From: Siphonodentalium dalli
Taxonomy: Eukaryota; Mollusca; Scaphopoda; Gadilida; Siphonodentaliidae
Assembly: GCA_032622095.1 (NCBI GenBank)
Contig: CP136063.1
Span: forward strand, 183,625,956 to 183,689,955
Direction of reading: 5' to 3'
Length of the DNA stretch: 64,000 nucleotides
Under the pieces are notes generated by a model. That model ran no database searches and was not told the origin of the DNA. It was given only the letters and a program-made list of their open reading frames with translations. The number at the start of each line of letters is the position of its first letter. Positions within the stretch are counted from its first letter, which is position 1. A program made the position numbers and the translations under genes. This document shows positions 48,853-63,415 of the stretch, in pieces.

Positions 48853-50106
48853 ATGAGTATATTGTTTTGTATGCGGGTAAGTATGTCTTTTTCAATTTGT
48901 TTATATATAGCTGTTAATATGGTTATGGCACGATATTTATCATTTATCCTTTGCTTTATTTTCGCCTTTATGAAGATTGATCATCAAACCTCGTCTGGAG
49001 TCCCGGTACTCACATCAAGTTTGTCATCGGAGAAAGAACTGAACGAAAAGCTGCTGTCCAAATTATCGTCACGCTTTAATCTCTTCTCTAACTGGAAAAA
49101 CGAAATTGAAGATGTTGTTTCAGGTATACATGTACATATGGCCAATCTGATGTTAACATGTCAGTTTATAACTGAATATGAAAAACCGTTAATCGCATCG
49201 TTCTAGGTAATCCGTGTATGTTTTTCAGACACATATGGTGTGCACACTCTAGCTGCATTATACCAGACTGCGACAAACATCGTAACATCTCAGATCAGTA
49301 CAGGCCAGAACTTAATACGATATACTGATTTATTTTCAAGCAACTAAAAGGAGTTTTTCGGCCAGGAAATATGCCGGTCTTAGTCAGGGAATAATAATTA
49401 CCCCTTATTTTGCTACAATGATTATCAAGTACGATCTTTGTTTGTGTTTAACAAGAGGTATGCCTAGGCGATTTGCAGATTCCACTTCCATCAATGATGT
49501 AGAGAATTCGTTAAACGAGCACGCACGTTTAAATGTCACAAACTCATGTTTTGTTTCGTTAAATAAAATGATCACATATTGTGTAGAATTGTACTTGAAT
49601 CTCCAAATCTGACTATACCGAAAAGATATGTATCAAGTCCGAGATGCCTTCTCTGGTAAGGGTTACCAGCACCATGTCGTCTACTTGAGTTGTAGCAGAA
49701 CAGTCTATTCCCTGAATTTGAAGGCCATAATGTTGTTTTTCTAATTTCCGGAGCAGATCATCGATATATAACTTATATAGCAGGGCAGGCAAATTAATAC
49801 CTTGATTTGTTCCATGGTGAACAGTGCACCATCTGGATGTGAGATGATCAAATATGACGAAGCATTGTATATTGGTAAGAAGTGAGCGTAGACTTTGCCA
49901 AATTATTCCACTGATACCTCGTTTATGGAGTTTGTAGAGCAGACTGTTTGTCCAAATGCAATCAAATTATTTTTGAGTATCGTGAAGACATGTAAATAAC
50001 TTACTACCACGGTCCTTTGTGAAGTTGACATATTCGTGAACGAGGTAAGACATCATCATACAACGACCTCTCTGAAACTCGTGCAGCAGGGACTGACAGC
50101 GATTAA
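48853..50106 (-). repeat. Unit 31, long, 1,254 bp
   Basis: Left part like unit 14 (TTTTTCAATTTG), right part like unit 15/38 type (ATGCCTAGGCG). A mosaic. Confidence 0.85.
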
Positions 50107-52049
50107 ATGAGTATATTGTTTTGTATGCGGGTAAGTATGACTTTTTCAAATTGTTTATATATAGCTGTTAATATGGTTATGGCACGATATTGATCAGTTA
50201 TCCTTTGCTTTATTTTCGCCTTTATGGAGTTTGATCATCAAACCTCGTCTGGAGTCCCGGTACTCACATCAAGTTTGTCATCGGAGAAAGAGAAAGAACC
50301 GAACGAAAAGCTGCTGTCCAAATTGTCGTCACGCTTTAATCTCTTCTGTAACTGGAAAAAACGAAATTGAAGATGTTGTTTCATGTATACATGTACATAT
50401 GGCCAATGTGATGTTAACATGTCAGTATATAACTGAATATGAAAAACCGTTAATCGCATCGTTCTAGGTAACCCGTGTATGTTATTCAGACACATATGGT
50501 GCGCACACTCTAGCTGCATTATATCAGACTGCGTCAAACATCGTAACATCTCAGATCAGTACAGGCCAGAACTTAATACGATATACTGATTTATTTTCAA
50601 GCAACTGAAAGGAGTTATTCGGCCAGGAAATATGCTTGTCTTAGTCAGCGAATAATAATTACCCCTTATTTTGCTACACTGATTATCAATCAAGTTCGAT
50701 CTTTGTTTGTGTTTAGCAAGAGGTATGCCAAGACGGATTGCAGATTCCACTTCCATCAATGATGTAGATAATTCGTTAAACGAGCACGCACGTTTACATG
50801 TCACAAACTCATGTTTTGTTTCGTTAAATAAAATGATCACATATTGTGTAGAATTGTACTTGAATCTCCAAATCTGACTATACCGAAAACATATGTATCA
50901 AGTCCGAGATGCCTTCTCTGTTAAGGGTTACCAGCATCATGTCGTCTACTTGAGTTGTGGCAGAACAGTCTATTCCCTGAATTTGAAGGCCATAATGTTG
51001 TTTTTCTAATTTCCGGAGTAGATCATCGATATATAACTTATATAGCAGGGCAGGCAACTGAGCACCTTGATTTGTTCCATGATGAACAGTGAACCATCTG
51101 GGTGTGACATGATTAAATATGACGAAGCATTGTATATCGGTAAGAAGTGAGCGTAGACTTTGCCAAATTATTCCACTGATACCTCGTTTATGGAGTTTGT
51201 AGAGCAGACGGTTTGTCCAGACGCAATCAAATTCTTTTTGAGTATCGAGAAGACATGCAAATAACTTAATACCACGATCCTTTGTGAAGTTGACATAATC
51301 GCCAGGAAGTATGCCGGTCTTAGTCAGGGAATAATAATTACCCCTTATTTTGCTACAATGATTATCTATCAATTACGATCTTTGTTTGTGTTTAGCAAGA
51401 TGTATGCTAGACGGATTGCAGATTCCACTTCCATCAATGATGTAGATACTTCGTTAAACGACCACGCACGTTTACATGTCATAAACTCATGTTTTGTTTC
51501 GTTAAATAATATGATCACATATTGTGTAGAATTGTACTTGAATCTCCAAATCTGACTGTACCAAAAAGATATGTATCAAGTCCGAGATGCCTTCTCTGGT
51601 AAGGGTTACCAGCATCATGTCGTCTACTTGAGTTGTGGCAGAACAGTCTATTCTCTGAATTTGAAGGCCATAATGTTGTTTTTCTAATTTCCGGAGCAGA
51701 TCATCGATATATAACTTATATAGCAGGGCAGGCAAATTAGTAACTTGATTTGTTCCATGGTGAACAGTGAACCATCTGGATGCGAGATGATCAAATATGA
51801 CGAAGCATTGTATAGTGGTAAGAAGTGAGCGTAGACTTTGCAAAATTATTCCACTGATACCTCGTTTATGGAGGTTGTAGAGCAGACTGTTTGTCCAGAC
51901 GCAATCAAATTCTTTTTGAGTATCGAGACGACATGCCAAAAACTTACTACCACGATCCTTTGTGACGTTGACATATTCGTGAAAGAGGTAAGACATCATC
52001 ATACAACGACCTCTCTGAAACTCGTGCTACAGGGACTGACAGCGATTAA
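50107..52049 (-). repeat. Unit 32, composite, 1,943 bp
   Basis: Two open RT frames: fused 51,372-50,878 (164 codons) and 52,002-51,502 (166 codons). Join near 51,296. Confidence 0.9.
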
Positions 52050-53309
52050 ATGAGTATATTGTTTTGTATGCGGGTAAGTATGACTTTTTCAAATAGTTTA
52101 TATATAGCTGTTAATATTGTTATGGCACGATATTTATCAGTTATCCTTTGCTTTATTTTCGCCTTTATGAAGATTGATCATCAAACCTCGTCTGGAGTCC
52201 CGGTACTCACATCAAGTTTGTCATCGGAGAAAGAACTGAACGAAAAGCTGCTGTCCAAATTATCGTCACGCTTTAATCTCTTCTCTAACTGGAAAAACGA
52301 AATTGAAGATGTTGTTTCAGGTATACATGTACATATGTCCAATGTGATGTTGACATGTCACTTTATAACAACTGAATATGAAAAACCGTTAATCGCATCG
52401 TTCTAGGTAACCCGTGTATGTTTTTCAGACACATATGGTGCGCACACTCTAGCTGCATTATATCAGACTGCGACAAACATAGTAACATCTCAGATCAGTA
52501 CAGGCCAGAACTTAATACGATATACTGATTTATTTTCAAGCAACTGAAAGGAGTTATTCGGCCAGGAAATATGCCGGTCTTAGTCAGGGAATAACAATTC
52601 CCCTTATTTTGCTACAATGATTATCTCTCAAATACGATATTTGTTTGTGTTTAGCAAGAGGTATGCCAAGACGGATTGCAGATCCCACTTCCATCAATGA
52701 TGTAGATAATTCGTTAAACGAGCACGCACGTTTACATGTCACAAACTCATGTTTTGTTTCGTTAAATAAAATGATCACATATTGTGTAGAATTGTACTTG
52801 AATCTCCAAATCTGACTATACCGAAAACATATGTATCAAGTCCGAGATGCCTTCTCTGGTAAGGGTTACCAGCATCATGTCGTCTACTTGAGTTATGGCA
52901 GAACAGTCTATTCCCTGAATTTGATGGCCATAATGTTGTTTTTCTAATTTCCGAAGTAGATCATCGATATATAACTTATATAGCAGGGCAGACAAATTAG
53001 TACCTTGATTTGTTCCATGATGAACAGCGAACCATCTGGATGTGAGATGATCAAATATGACGAAGTATTGTATATTGGTAAGAAGTGAGCGCAGACTTTG
53101 CCAAATTATTCCACTGATACCTCGTTTATGGAGTTTGTAGAGCAGACTGTTTGTCCAGACGCAATCAAATTCTTTTTGAGTATCGAGACGACATGCCAAA
53201 AACTTACTACCACGATCCTTTGTGACGTTGACATATTCGTGAAAGAGGTAAGACATCATCATACAACGACCTCTCTGAAACTCGTGCTACAGGGACTGAC
53301 AGCGATTAA
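52050..53309 (-). repeat. Unit 33, long, 1,260 bp
   Basis: ACA insertion mark of unit 28. A 148-codon RT frame lies at 53,262-52,816. Confidence 0.9.
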
Positions 53310-55252
53310 ATGAGTATATTGTTTTGTATGCGGGTAAGTATGTCTTTTTCAAATTGTTTATATATAGCTGTTAATATGGTTATGGCACGATATTTATCAT
53401 TTATCCTTTGCTTTATTTTCGCCTTTATGGAGTTTGATCATCAAACCTCGTCTGGAGTCCCGGTACTCACATCAAGTTTGTCATCGGAGAAAGAGAAAGA
53501 ACCGAACGAAAAGCTGCTGTCCAAATTGTCGTCACGCTTTAATCTCTTCTGTAACTGGAAAAAACGAAATTGAAGATGTTGTTTCATGTATACATGTACA
53601 TATGGCCAATGTGATGTTAACATGTCAGTATATAACTGAATATGAAAAACCGTTAATCGCATCGTTCTAGGTAACCCGTGTATGTTATTCAGACACATAT
53701 GGTGCGCACACTCTAGCTGCATTATATCAGACTGCGTCAAACATCGTAACATCTCAGATCAGTACAGGCCAGAACTTAATACGATATACTGATTTATTTT
53801 CAAGCAACTGAAAGGAGTTATTCGGCCAGGAAATATGCTTGTCTTAGTCAGCGAATAATAATTACCCCTTATTTTGCTACACTGATTATCAATCAAGTTC
53901 GATCTTTGTTTGTGTTTAGCAAGAGGTATGCCAAGACGGATTGCAGATTCCACTTCCATCAATGATGTAGATAATTCGTTAAACGAGCACGCACGTTTAC
54001 ATGTCACAAACTCATGTTTTGTTTCGTTAAATAAAATGATCACATATTGTGTAGAATTGTACTTGAATCTCCAAATCTGACTATACCGAAAACATATGTA
54101 TCAAGTCCGAGATGCCTTCTCTGTTAAGGGTTACCAGCATCATGTCGTCTACTTGAGTTGTGGCAGAACAGTCTATTCCCTGAATTTGAAGGCCATAATG
54201 TTGTTTTTCTAATTTCCGGAGTAGATCATCGATATATAACTTATATAGCAGGGCAGGCAACTGAGCACCTTGATTTGTTCCATGATGAACAGTGAACCAT
54301 CTGGGTGTGACATGATTAAATATGACGAAGCATTGTATATCGGTAAGAAGTGAGCGTAGACTTTGCCAAATTATTCCACTGATACCTCGTTTATGGAGTT
54401 TGTAGAGCAGACGGTTTGTCCAGACGCAATCAAATTCTTTTTGAGTATCGAGAAGACATGCAAATAACTTAATACCACGATCCTTTGTGAAGTTGACATA
54501 ATCGCCAGGAAGTATGCCGGTCTTAGTCAGGGAATAATAATTACCCCTTATTTTGCTACAATGATTATCTATCAATTACGATCTTTGTTTGTGTTTAGCA
54601 AGATGTATGCTAGACGGATTGCAGATTCCACTTCCATCAATGATGTAGATACTTCGTTAAACGACCACGCACGTTTACATGTCATAAACTCATGTTTTGT
54701 TTCGTTAAATAATATGATCACATATTGTGTAGAATTGTACTTGAATCTCCAAATCTGACTGTACCAAAAAGATATGTATCAAGTCCGAGATGCCTTCTCT
54801 GGTAAGGGTTACCAGCATCATGTCGTCTACTTGAGTTGTGGCAGAACAGTCTATTCTCTGAATTTGAAGGCCATAATGTTGTTTTTCTAATTTCCGGAGC
54901 AGATCATCGATATATAACTTATATAGCAGGGCAGGCAAATTAGTAACTTGATTTGTTCCATGGTGAACAGTGAACCATCTGGATGCGAGATGATCAAATA
55001 TGACGAAGCATTGTATAGTGGTAAGAAGTGAGCGTAGACTTTGCAAAATTATTCCACTGATACCTCGTTTATGGAGGTTGTAGAGCAGACTGTTTGTCCA
55101 GACGCAATCAAATTCTTTTTGAGTATCGAGACGACATGCCAAAAACTTACTACCACGATCCTTTGTGACGTTGACATATTCGTGAAAGAGGTAAGACATC
55201 ATCATACAACGACCTCTCTGAAACTCGTGCTACAGGGACTGACAGCGATTAA
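53310..55252 (-). repeat. Unit 34, composite, 1,943 bp
   Basis: Copy of unit 32 with the same join (about 54,499). Frames 54,575-54,081 and 55,205-54,705. Confidence 0.9.
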
Positions 55253-56512
55253 ATGAGTATATTGTTTTGTATGCGGGTAAGTATGACTTTTTCAAATAGT
55301 TTATATATAGCTGTTAATATTGTTATGGCACGATATTTATCAGTTATCCTTTGCTTTATTTTCGCCTTTATGAAGATTGATCATCAAACCTCGTCTGGAG
55401 TCCCGGTACTCACATCAAGTTTGTCATCGGAGAAAGAACTGAACGAAAAGCTGCTGTCCAAATTATCGTCACGCTTTAATCTCTTCTCTAACTGGAAAAA
55501 CGAAATTGAAGATGTTGTTTCAGGTATACATGTACATATGTCCAATGTGATGTTGACATGTCACTTTATAACAACTGAATATGAAAAACCGTTAATCGCA
55601 TCGTTCTAGGTAACCCGTGTATGTTTTTCAGGCACATATGGTGCGCACACTCTAGCTGCATTATATCAGACTGCGACAAACATAGTAACATCTCAGATCA
55701 GTACAGGCCAGAACTTAATACGATATACTGATTTATTTTCAAGCAACTGAAAGGAGTTATTCGGCCAGGAAATATGCCGGTCTTAGTCAGGGAATAACAA
55801 TTCCCCTTATTTTGCTACAATGATTATCTCTCAAATACGATATTTGTTTGTGTTTAGCAAGAGGTATGCCAAGACGGATTGCAGATCCCACTTCCATCAA
55901 TGATGTAGATAATTCGTTAAACGAGCACGCACGTTTACATGTCACAAACTCATGTTTTGTTTCGTTAAATAAAATGATCACATATTGTGTAGAATTGTAC
56001 TTGAATCTCCAAATCTGACTATACCGAAAACATATGTATCAAGTCCGAGATGCCTTCTCTGGTAAGGGTTACCAGCATCATGTCGTCTACTTGAGTTATG
56101 GCAGAACAGTCTATTCCCTGAATTTGATGGCCATAATGTTGGTTTTCTAATTTCCGAAGTAGATCATCGATATATAACTTATATAGCAGGGCAGACAAAT
56201 TAGTACCTTGATTTGTTCCATGATGAACAGCGAACCATCTGGATGTGAGATGATCAAATATGACGAAGTATTGTATATTGGTAAGAAGTGAGCGCAGACT
56301 TTGCCAAATTATTCCACTGATACCTCGTTTATGGAGTTTGTAGAGCAGACTGTTTGTCCAGACGCAATCAAATTCTTTTTGAGTATCGAGACGACATGCC
56401 AAAAACTTACTACCACGATCCTTTGTGACGTTGACATATTCGTGAAAGAGGTAAGACATCATCATACAACGACCTCTCTGAAACTCGTGCTACAGGGACT
56501 GACAGCGATTAA
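55253..56512 (-). repeat. Unit 35, long, 1,260 bp
   Basis: Copy of unit 33. RT frame 56,465-56,019. Confidence 0.9.
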
Positions 56513-57769
56513 ATGAGTATATTGTTTTGTATGCGGGTATGTATGACTTTTTCAAATAGTTTATATATAGCTGTTAATATGGTTATGGCACGATATGTAT
56601 CAGTTATCCTTTGCTTTATTTTCGCCTTTATGAAGATTAATCATCAAACCTCGGCTGGAGTCCCGGTACTCACATCAAGTTTGTCATCGGAGAAAGAACT
56701 GAACGAAAAGCTGCTGTCCAAATTATCGTCACGCTTTAATCTCTTCTGTAACTGGAAAAACGAAATTGAAGATGTTGTTTCATGTATACATGTACATATG
56801 GCCAATGTGATGTTAACATGTCAGTATATAACTGAATATGAAAAACCGTTAATCGCATCGTTCTAGGTAACCCGTGTATGTTTTTCAGACACATATGGTG
56901 CGCACACTCTAGCTGCATTATATCAGACTGCGACAAACATCGTAACATCTCAGATAAGTACAGGCCAGAAATTAATACGATATACTGATTTATTTTCAAG
57001 GAACTGGAAGGAGCTATTCGGCCTGGAAATATGCCGGTCTTAGTCAGGGAATAATAATTACCCTTATTTTGCTACAATGATTATCTATCAAGTACGATAT
57101 TTATTTGTGTTTAGCAAGAGGTATGCCAAGACGGATTGCAGATTCCACTTCCATCAATGATGTAGATAATTAGTTAAACGGGCACGCACGTTTACATGTC
57201 ACAAACTCATGTTTTGTTTCGTTAAATAATATGATCACATATTGTGTAGAATTGTACTTGAATCTCCAAATCTGACTGTACCGAAAACATATGTATCAAG
57301 TCCGAGATGCCTTCTCTGGTAAGGGTTACCAGCATCATGTCGTCTACTTGAGTTGTGGCAGAACAGTCTATTCCCTGAATTTGAAGGCCATAATGTTGTT
57401 TTTCTAATTTCCGGTGTAGATCATCGATATATAACTTATATAGCAGGGCAGGCAAATTAGTACTTTGATTTGTTCCATGGTGAACAGTGAACCATCTGGA
57501 TGTGAGATGATCAAATATGACGAAGAATTGTATATTGGTAAGAAGTGAGCGTAGACTTTGCCAAATTATTCCACTGATACCTCGTTTATGGAGTTTGTAG
57601 AGCAGACGGTTTGTCCAGACACAATCAAATTATTTTTGAGTATCGAGAAGACATGCAAATAACTTACTACCACGATCCTTTGTGAAGTTGACATATTCGT
57701 GAAAGAGGTAAGACATCATCATAAAACGACCTCTCTGAAACTCGTGCTGCAGGAACTGACAGCAATTAA
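56513..57769 (-). repeat. Unit 36, long, 1,257 bp
   Basis: Copy of unit 29, including the read-through of the SGLY stop (56,999-56,736). Confidence 0.9.
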
Positions 57770-59026
57770 ATGAGTATATAGTTTTGTATGCGGGTAAGTA
57801 TGACTTTTTCAAATAGTTTATAGATAGCTGTTAATATGGTTATGGCACGATATTGATCAGTTATCCTTTGCTTTATTTTCGCCTTTACGAAGATTGATCA
57901 TCAAACCTCGTCTGGAGTCCCGGTACTCACATCAAGTTTGTCATCGGAGAAAGAACCGAACGAAAAGCTGCTGTCCAAATTATCGTCACGCTTTAATCTC
58001 TTCTGTAACTGGAAAAACGAAATTGAAGATGTTGTTTCAGGTATACATGTACATATGGCCAATGTGATGTTAACATGTCAGTATATAACTGAATATGAAA
58101 AACCGTTAATCGCATCGTTCTAGGTAACCCGTGTATGTTTTTCAGACACATATGGTGCGCACACTCTAGCTGCATTATATCAGACTGCGACAAACATCGT
58201 AACATCTCAGATCAGTACAGGCCAGAACTTAATACGATATACTGATTTATTTTCAAGCAACTGGAAGGAGCTAGTCGGCCTGGAAATATGCCGGTCTTAG
58301 TCAGGGAATAATAATTACCCTTATTTTGCTACAATGATTATCTATCAAGTACGATCTTTATTTGTGTTTAGCAAGACGTATGCCAAGACGGATTGCAGAT
58401 TCCACTTCCATCAATGATGTAGATAATTCGTTAAACGAGCACGCACGTTTACATGTCACAAACTCATGTTTTGTTTCGTTAAATAAAATGATCACATATT
58501 GTGTAGAATTGTACTTGAATCTCCAAATCTGACTATACCGAAAACATATGTATCAAGTCCGAGATGCCTTCTCTGGTAAGGGTTACCAGCATCATGTCGT
58601 CTACTTGAGTTGTGGCAGAACAGTCTATTCCCTGAATTTGAAGGCCATAATGTTGTTTTTCTAATTTCCGGAGTAGATCATCGATATATAACTTATATAG
58701 CAGGGCAGGCAACTGAGCACCTTGATTTGTTCCATGATGAACAGTGAACCATCTGGGTGTGACATGATTAAATATGACGAAGCATTGTATATTGGTAAGA
58801 AGTGAGCATAGACTTTGTCAAATTATTCCACTGATACCTCGTTTATAGAGTTTGTAGAGCAGACTGTTTGTCCAGACGCAATCAAATTCTTTTTGAGTTT
58901 CGAGAAGACATGCAAATAACTTACTACCACGATCATTTGTGAAGTTGACATATTCGTGAAAGAGGTAAGACATCATCATACAACGACCTCTCTGAAGCTC
59001 GTGCTTCAGGGACTGACAGCGATTAA
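57770..59026 (-). repeat. Unit 37, long, 1,257 bp
   Basis: Copy of unit 30 at its left end, without the ACG anchor or the 9-bp addition. Confidence 0.9.
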
Positions 59027-60212
59027 ATGAGTATATTTTGTATGCGGGTAAGTATGACATTTTAAAATAGTTTATATATAGCTGTTAATATGGTTATGGC
59101 ACGATATCCCGGTACTCACATCAAGTTTGTCATCGGAGAAAGAACTGAACGAAAAGCTGCTGTCCAAATTATCGTCACGCTTTAATCTCTTCTCTAACTG
59201 GAAAAACGAAATTGAAGATGTTGTTTCAGGTATACATGTACATATGGCCAATCTTATGTTAACATGTCAGTTTATAACTGAATATGAAAAACCGTTAATC
59301 GCATCGTTCTAGGTAATCCGTGTATGTTTTTCAGACACATATGGTGTGCACACTCTAGCTGCATTATATCAAACTGCGACAAACATCGTAACATCTCAGA
59401 TCAGTACAGGCCAGAACTTAATACGATATACTGATTTATTTTCAAGCAACTGAAAGGAGTTATTCGGCCAGGAAATATGCCGGTCTTAGTCAGGGAATAA
59501 TAATTACCCCTTATTTTGCTACAATGATTATCAAGTACGATCTTTGTTTGTGTTTAGCAAGAGGTATGCCTAGACGGATTGCAGATTCCACTTCCATCAA
59601 TGATGTAGATAATTCGTTAAACGAGCACGCACGTTTAAATGTCACAAACTCATGTTTTGTTTCGTTAAATAAAATGATCACATATTGTGTAGAATTGTAC
59701 TTGAATCTCCAAATCTGACTATACCGAAAAGATATGAATCAAATCCGAGATGCCTTCTCTGGTAAGGGTTACCAGCATCATGTCGTCTACTTGAGTTGTG
59801 GCAGAACAGTCTATTCCCTAAATTTGAAGGCCATAATGTTGTTTTTCTAATTTCCGGAGTAGATCATCGATATATAACTTATATAGCAGGGCAGGCAAAT
59901 TAATACCTTGATTTGTTCCATGGTGAACAGTGAACCATCTGGATGTGAGATGATCAAATATGACGAAGCATTGTATATTGGTAAGAAGTGAGCGTAGACT
60001 TTGCCAAATTATTCCACTGATACCTCGTTTATGGAGTTTGTAGAGCAGACTGTTTGTCCAAATGCAATCAAATTATTTTTGAGTATTGTGAAGACATGCA
60101 AATAACTTACTACCACCGTCCTTTGTGAAGTTGACATATTCTTGAACGAGGTAAGACATCATCATACAACGACCTCTCTGAAACTCGTGCAGCAGGGACT
60201 GACAGCGATTAA
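59027..60212 (-). repeat. Unit 38, short, 1,186 bp
   Basis: 65-bp deletion of the unit 13/22 type. The only short unit in the last 20 kb. Confidence 0.9.
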
Positions 60213-62155
60213 ATGAGTATATTGTTTTGTATGCGGGTAAGTATGTCTTTTTCAAATTGTTTATATATAGCTGTTAATATGGTTATGGCACGATATTGAT
60301 CAGTTATCCTTTGCTTTATTTTCGCCTTTATGGAGTTTGATCATCAAACCTCGTCTGGAGTCCCGGTACTCACATCAAGTTTGTCATCGGAGAAAGAGAA
60401 AGAACCGAACGAAAAGCTGCTGTCCAAATTGTCGTCACGCTTTAATCTCTTCTGTAACTGGAAAAAACGAAATTGAAGATGTTGTTTCATGTATACATGT
60501 ACATATGGCCAATGTGATGTTAACATGTCAGTATATAACTGAATATGAAAAACCGTTAATCGCATCGTTCTAGGTAACCCGTGTATGTTATTCAGACACA
60601 TATGGTGCGCACACTCTAGCTGCATTATATCAGACTGCGTCAAACATCGTAACATCTCAGATCAGTACAGGCCAGAACTTAATACGATATACTGATTTAT
60701 TTTCAAGCAACTGAAAGGAGTTATTCGGCCAGGAAATATGCTTGTCTTAGTCAGCGAATAATAATTACCCCTTATTTTGCTACACTGATTATCAATCAAG
60801 TTCGATCTTTGTTTGTGTTTAGCAAGAGGTATGCCAAGACGGATTGCAGATTCCACTTCCATCAATGATGTAGATAATTCGTTAAACGAGCACGCACGTT
60901 TACATGTCACAAACTCATGTTTTGTTTCGTTAAATAAAATGATCACATATTGTGTAGAATTGTACTTGAATCTCCAAATCTGACTATACCGAAAACATAT
61001 GTATCAAGTCCGAGATGCCTTCTCTGGTAAGGGTTACCAGCATCATGTCGTCTACTTGAGTTGTGGCAGAACAGTCTATTCCCTGAATTTGAAGGCCATA
61101 ATGTTGTTTTTCTAATTTCCGGAGTAGATCATCGATATATAACTTATATAGCAGGGCAGGCAACTGAGCACCTTGATTTGTTCCATGATGAACAGTGAAC
61201 CATCTGGGTGTGACATGATTAAATATGACGAAGCATTGTATATCGGTAAGAAGTGAGCGTAGACTTTGCCAAATTATTCCACTGATACCTCGTTTATGGA
61301 GTTTGTAGAGCAGACGGTTTGTCCAGACGCAATCAAATTCTTTTTGAGTATCGAGAAGACATGCAAATAACTTAATACCACGATCCTTTGTGAAGTTGAC
61401 ATAATCGCCAGGAAGTATGCCGGTCTTAGTCAGGGAATAATAATTACCCCTTATTTTGCTACAATGATTATCTATCAATTACGATCTTTGTTTGTGTTTA
61501 GCAAGATGTATGCTAGACGGATTGCAGATTCCACTTCCATCAATGATGTAGATACTTCGTTAAACGACCACGCACGTTTACATGTCATAAACTCATGTTT
61601 TGTTTCGTTAAATAATATGATCACATATTGTGTAGAATTGTACTTGAATCTCCAAATCTGACTGTACCAAAAAGATATGTATCAAGTCCGAGATGCCTTC
61701 TCTGGTAAGGGTTACCAGCATCATGTCGTCTACTTGAGTTGTGGCAGAACAGTCTATTCTCTGAATTTGAAGGCCATAATGTTGTTTTTCTAATTTCCGG
61801 AGCAGATCATCGATATATAACTTATATAGCAGGGCAGGCAAATTAGTAACTTGATTTGTTCCATGGTGAACAGTGAACCATCTGGATGCGAGATGATCAA
61901 ATATGACGAAGCATTGTATAGTGGTAAGAAGTGAGCGTAGACTTTGCAAAATTATTCCACTGATACCTCGTTTATGGAGGTTGTAGAGCAGACTGTTTGT
62001 CCAGACGCAATCAAATTCTTTTTGAGTATCGAGACGACATGCCAAAAACTTACTACCACGATCCTTTGTGACGTTGACATATTCGTGAAAGAGGTAAGAC
62101 ATCATCATACAACGACCTCTCTGAAACTCGTGCTACAGGGACTGACAGCGATTAA
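60213..62155 (-). repeat. Unit 39, composite, 1,943 bp
   Basis: Copy of unit 34 (shift 6,903). Frames 61,478-60,984 and 62,108-61,608, join at about 61,402. Confidence 0.9.
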
Positions 62156-63415
62156 ATGAGTATATTGTTTTGTATGCGGGTAAGTATGACTTTTTCAAAT
62201 AGTTTATATATAGCTGTTAATATTGTTATGGCACGATATTTATCAGTTATCCTTTGCTTTATTTTCGCCTTTATGAAGATTGATCATCAAACCTCGTCTG
62301 GAGTCCCGGTACTCACATCAAGTTTGTCATCGGAGAAAGAACTGAACGAAAAGCTGCTGTCCAAATTATCGTCACGCTTTAATCTCTTCTCTAACTGGAA
62401 AAACGAAATTGAAGATGTTGTTTCAGGTATACATGTACATATGTCCAATGTGATGTTGACATGTCACTTTATAACAACTGAATATGAAAAACCGTTAATC
62501 GCATCGTTCTAGGTAACCCGTGTATGTTTTTCAGACACATATGGTGCGCACACTCTAGCTGCATTATATCAGACTGCGACAAACATAGTAACATCTCAGA
62601 TCAGTACAGGCCAGAACTTAATACGATATACTGATTTATTTTCAAGCAACTGAAAGGAGTTATTCGGCCAGGAAATATGCCGGTCTTAGTCAGGGAATAA
62701 CAATTCCCCTTATTTTGCTACAATGATTATCTCTCAAATACGATATTTGTTTGTGTTTAGCAAGAGGTATGCCAAGACGGATTGCAGATCCCACTTCCAT
62801 CAATGATGTAGATAATTCGTTAAACGAGCACGCACGTTTACATGTCACAAACTCATGTTTTGTTTCGTTAAATAAAATGATCACATATTGTGTAGAATTG
62901 TACTTGAATCTCCAAATCTGACTATACCGAAAACATATGTATCAAGTCCGAGATGCCTTCTCTGGTAAGGGTTACCAGCATCATGTCGTCTACTTGAGTT
63001 ATGGCAGAACAGTCTATTCCCTGAATTTGATGGCCATAATGTTGGTTTTCTAATTTCCGAAGTAGATCATCGATATATAACTTATATAGCAGGGCAGACA
63101 AATTAGTACCTTGATTTGTTCCATGATGAACAGCGAACCATCTGGATGTGAGATGATCAAATATGACGAAGTATTGTATATTGGTAAGAAGTGAGCGCAG
63201 ACTTTGCCAAATTATTCCACTGATACCTCGTTTATGGAGTTTGTAGAGCAGACTGTTTGTCCAGACGCAATCAAATTCTTTTTGAGTATCGAGACGACAT
63301 GCCAAAAACTTACTACCACGATCCTTTGTGACGTTGACATATTCGTGAAAGAGGTAAGACATCATCATACAACGACCTCTCTGAAACTCGTGCTACAGGG
63401 ACTGACAGCGATTAA
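62156..63415 (-). repeat. Unit 40, long, 1,260 bp
   Basis: Copy of unit 35. RT frame 63,368-62,922. Confidence 0.9.

Larger units (their letters stand above)
50220..63415. repeat. Higher-order repeat D (3,203-bp block, three copies)
   Basis: A composite unit plus one full unit occurs at 50,220-53,309, 53,423-56,512 (shift 3,203) and 60,326-63,415 (further shift 6,903). The RT frames in them are almost letter-identical, so these are the youngest copies seen. Confidence 0.9.
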
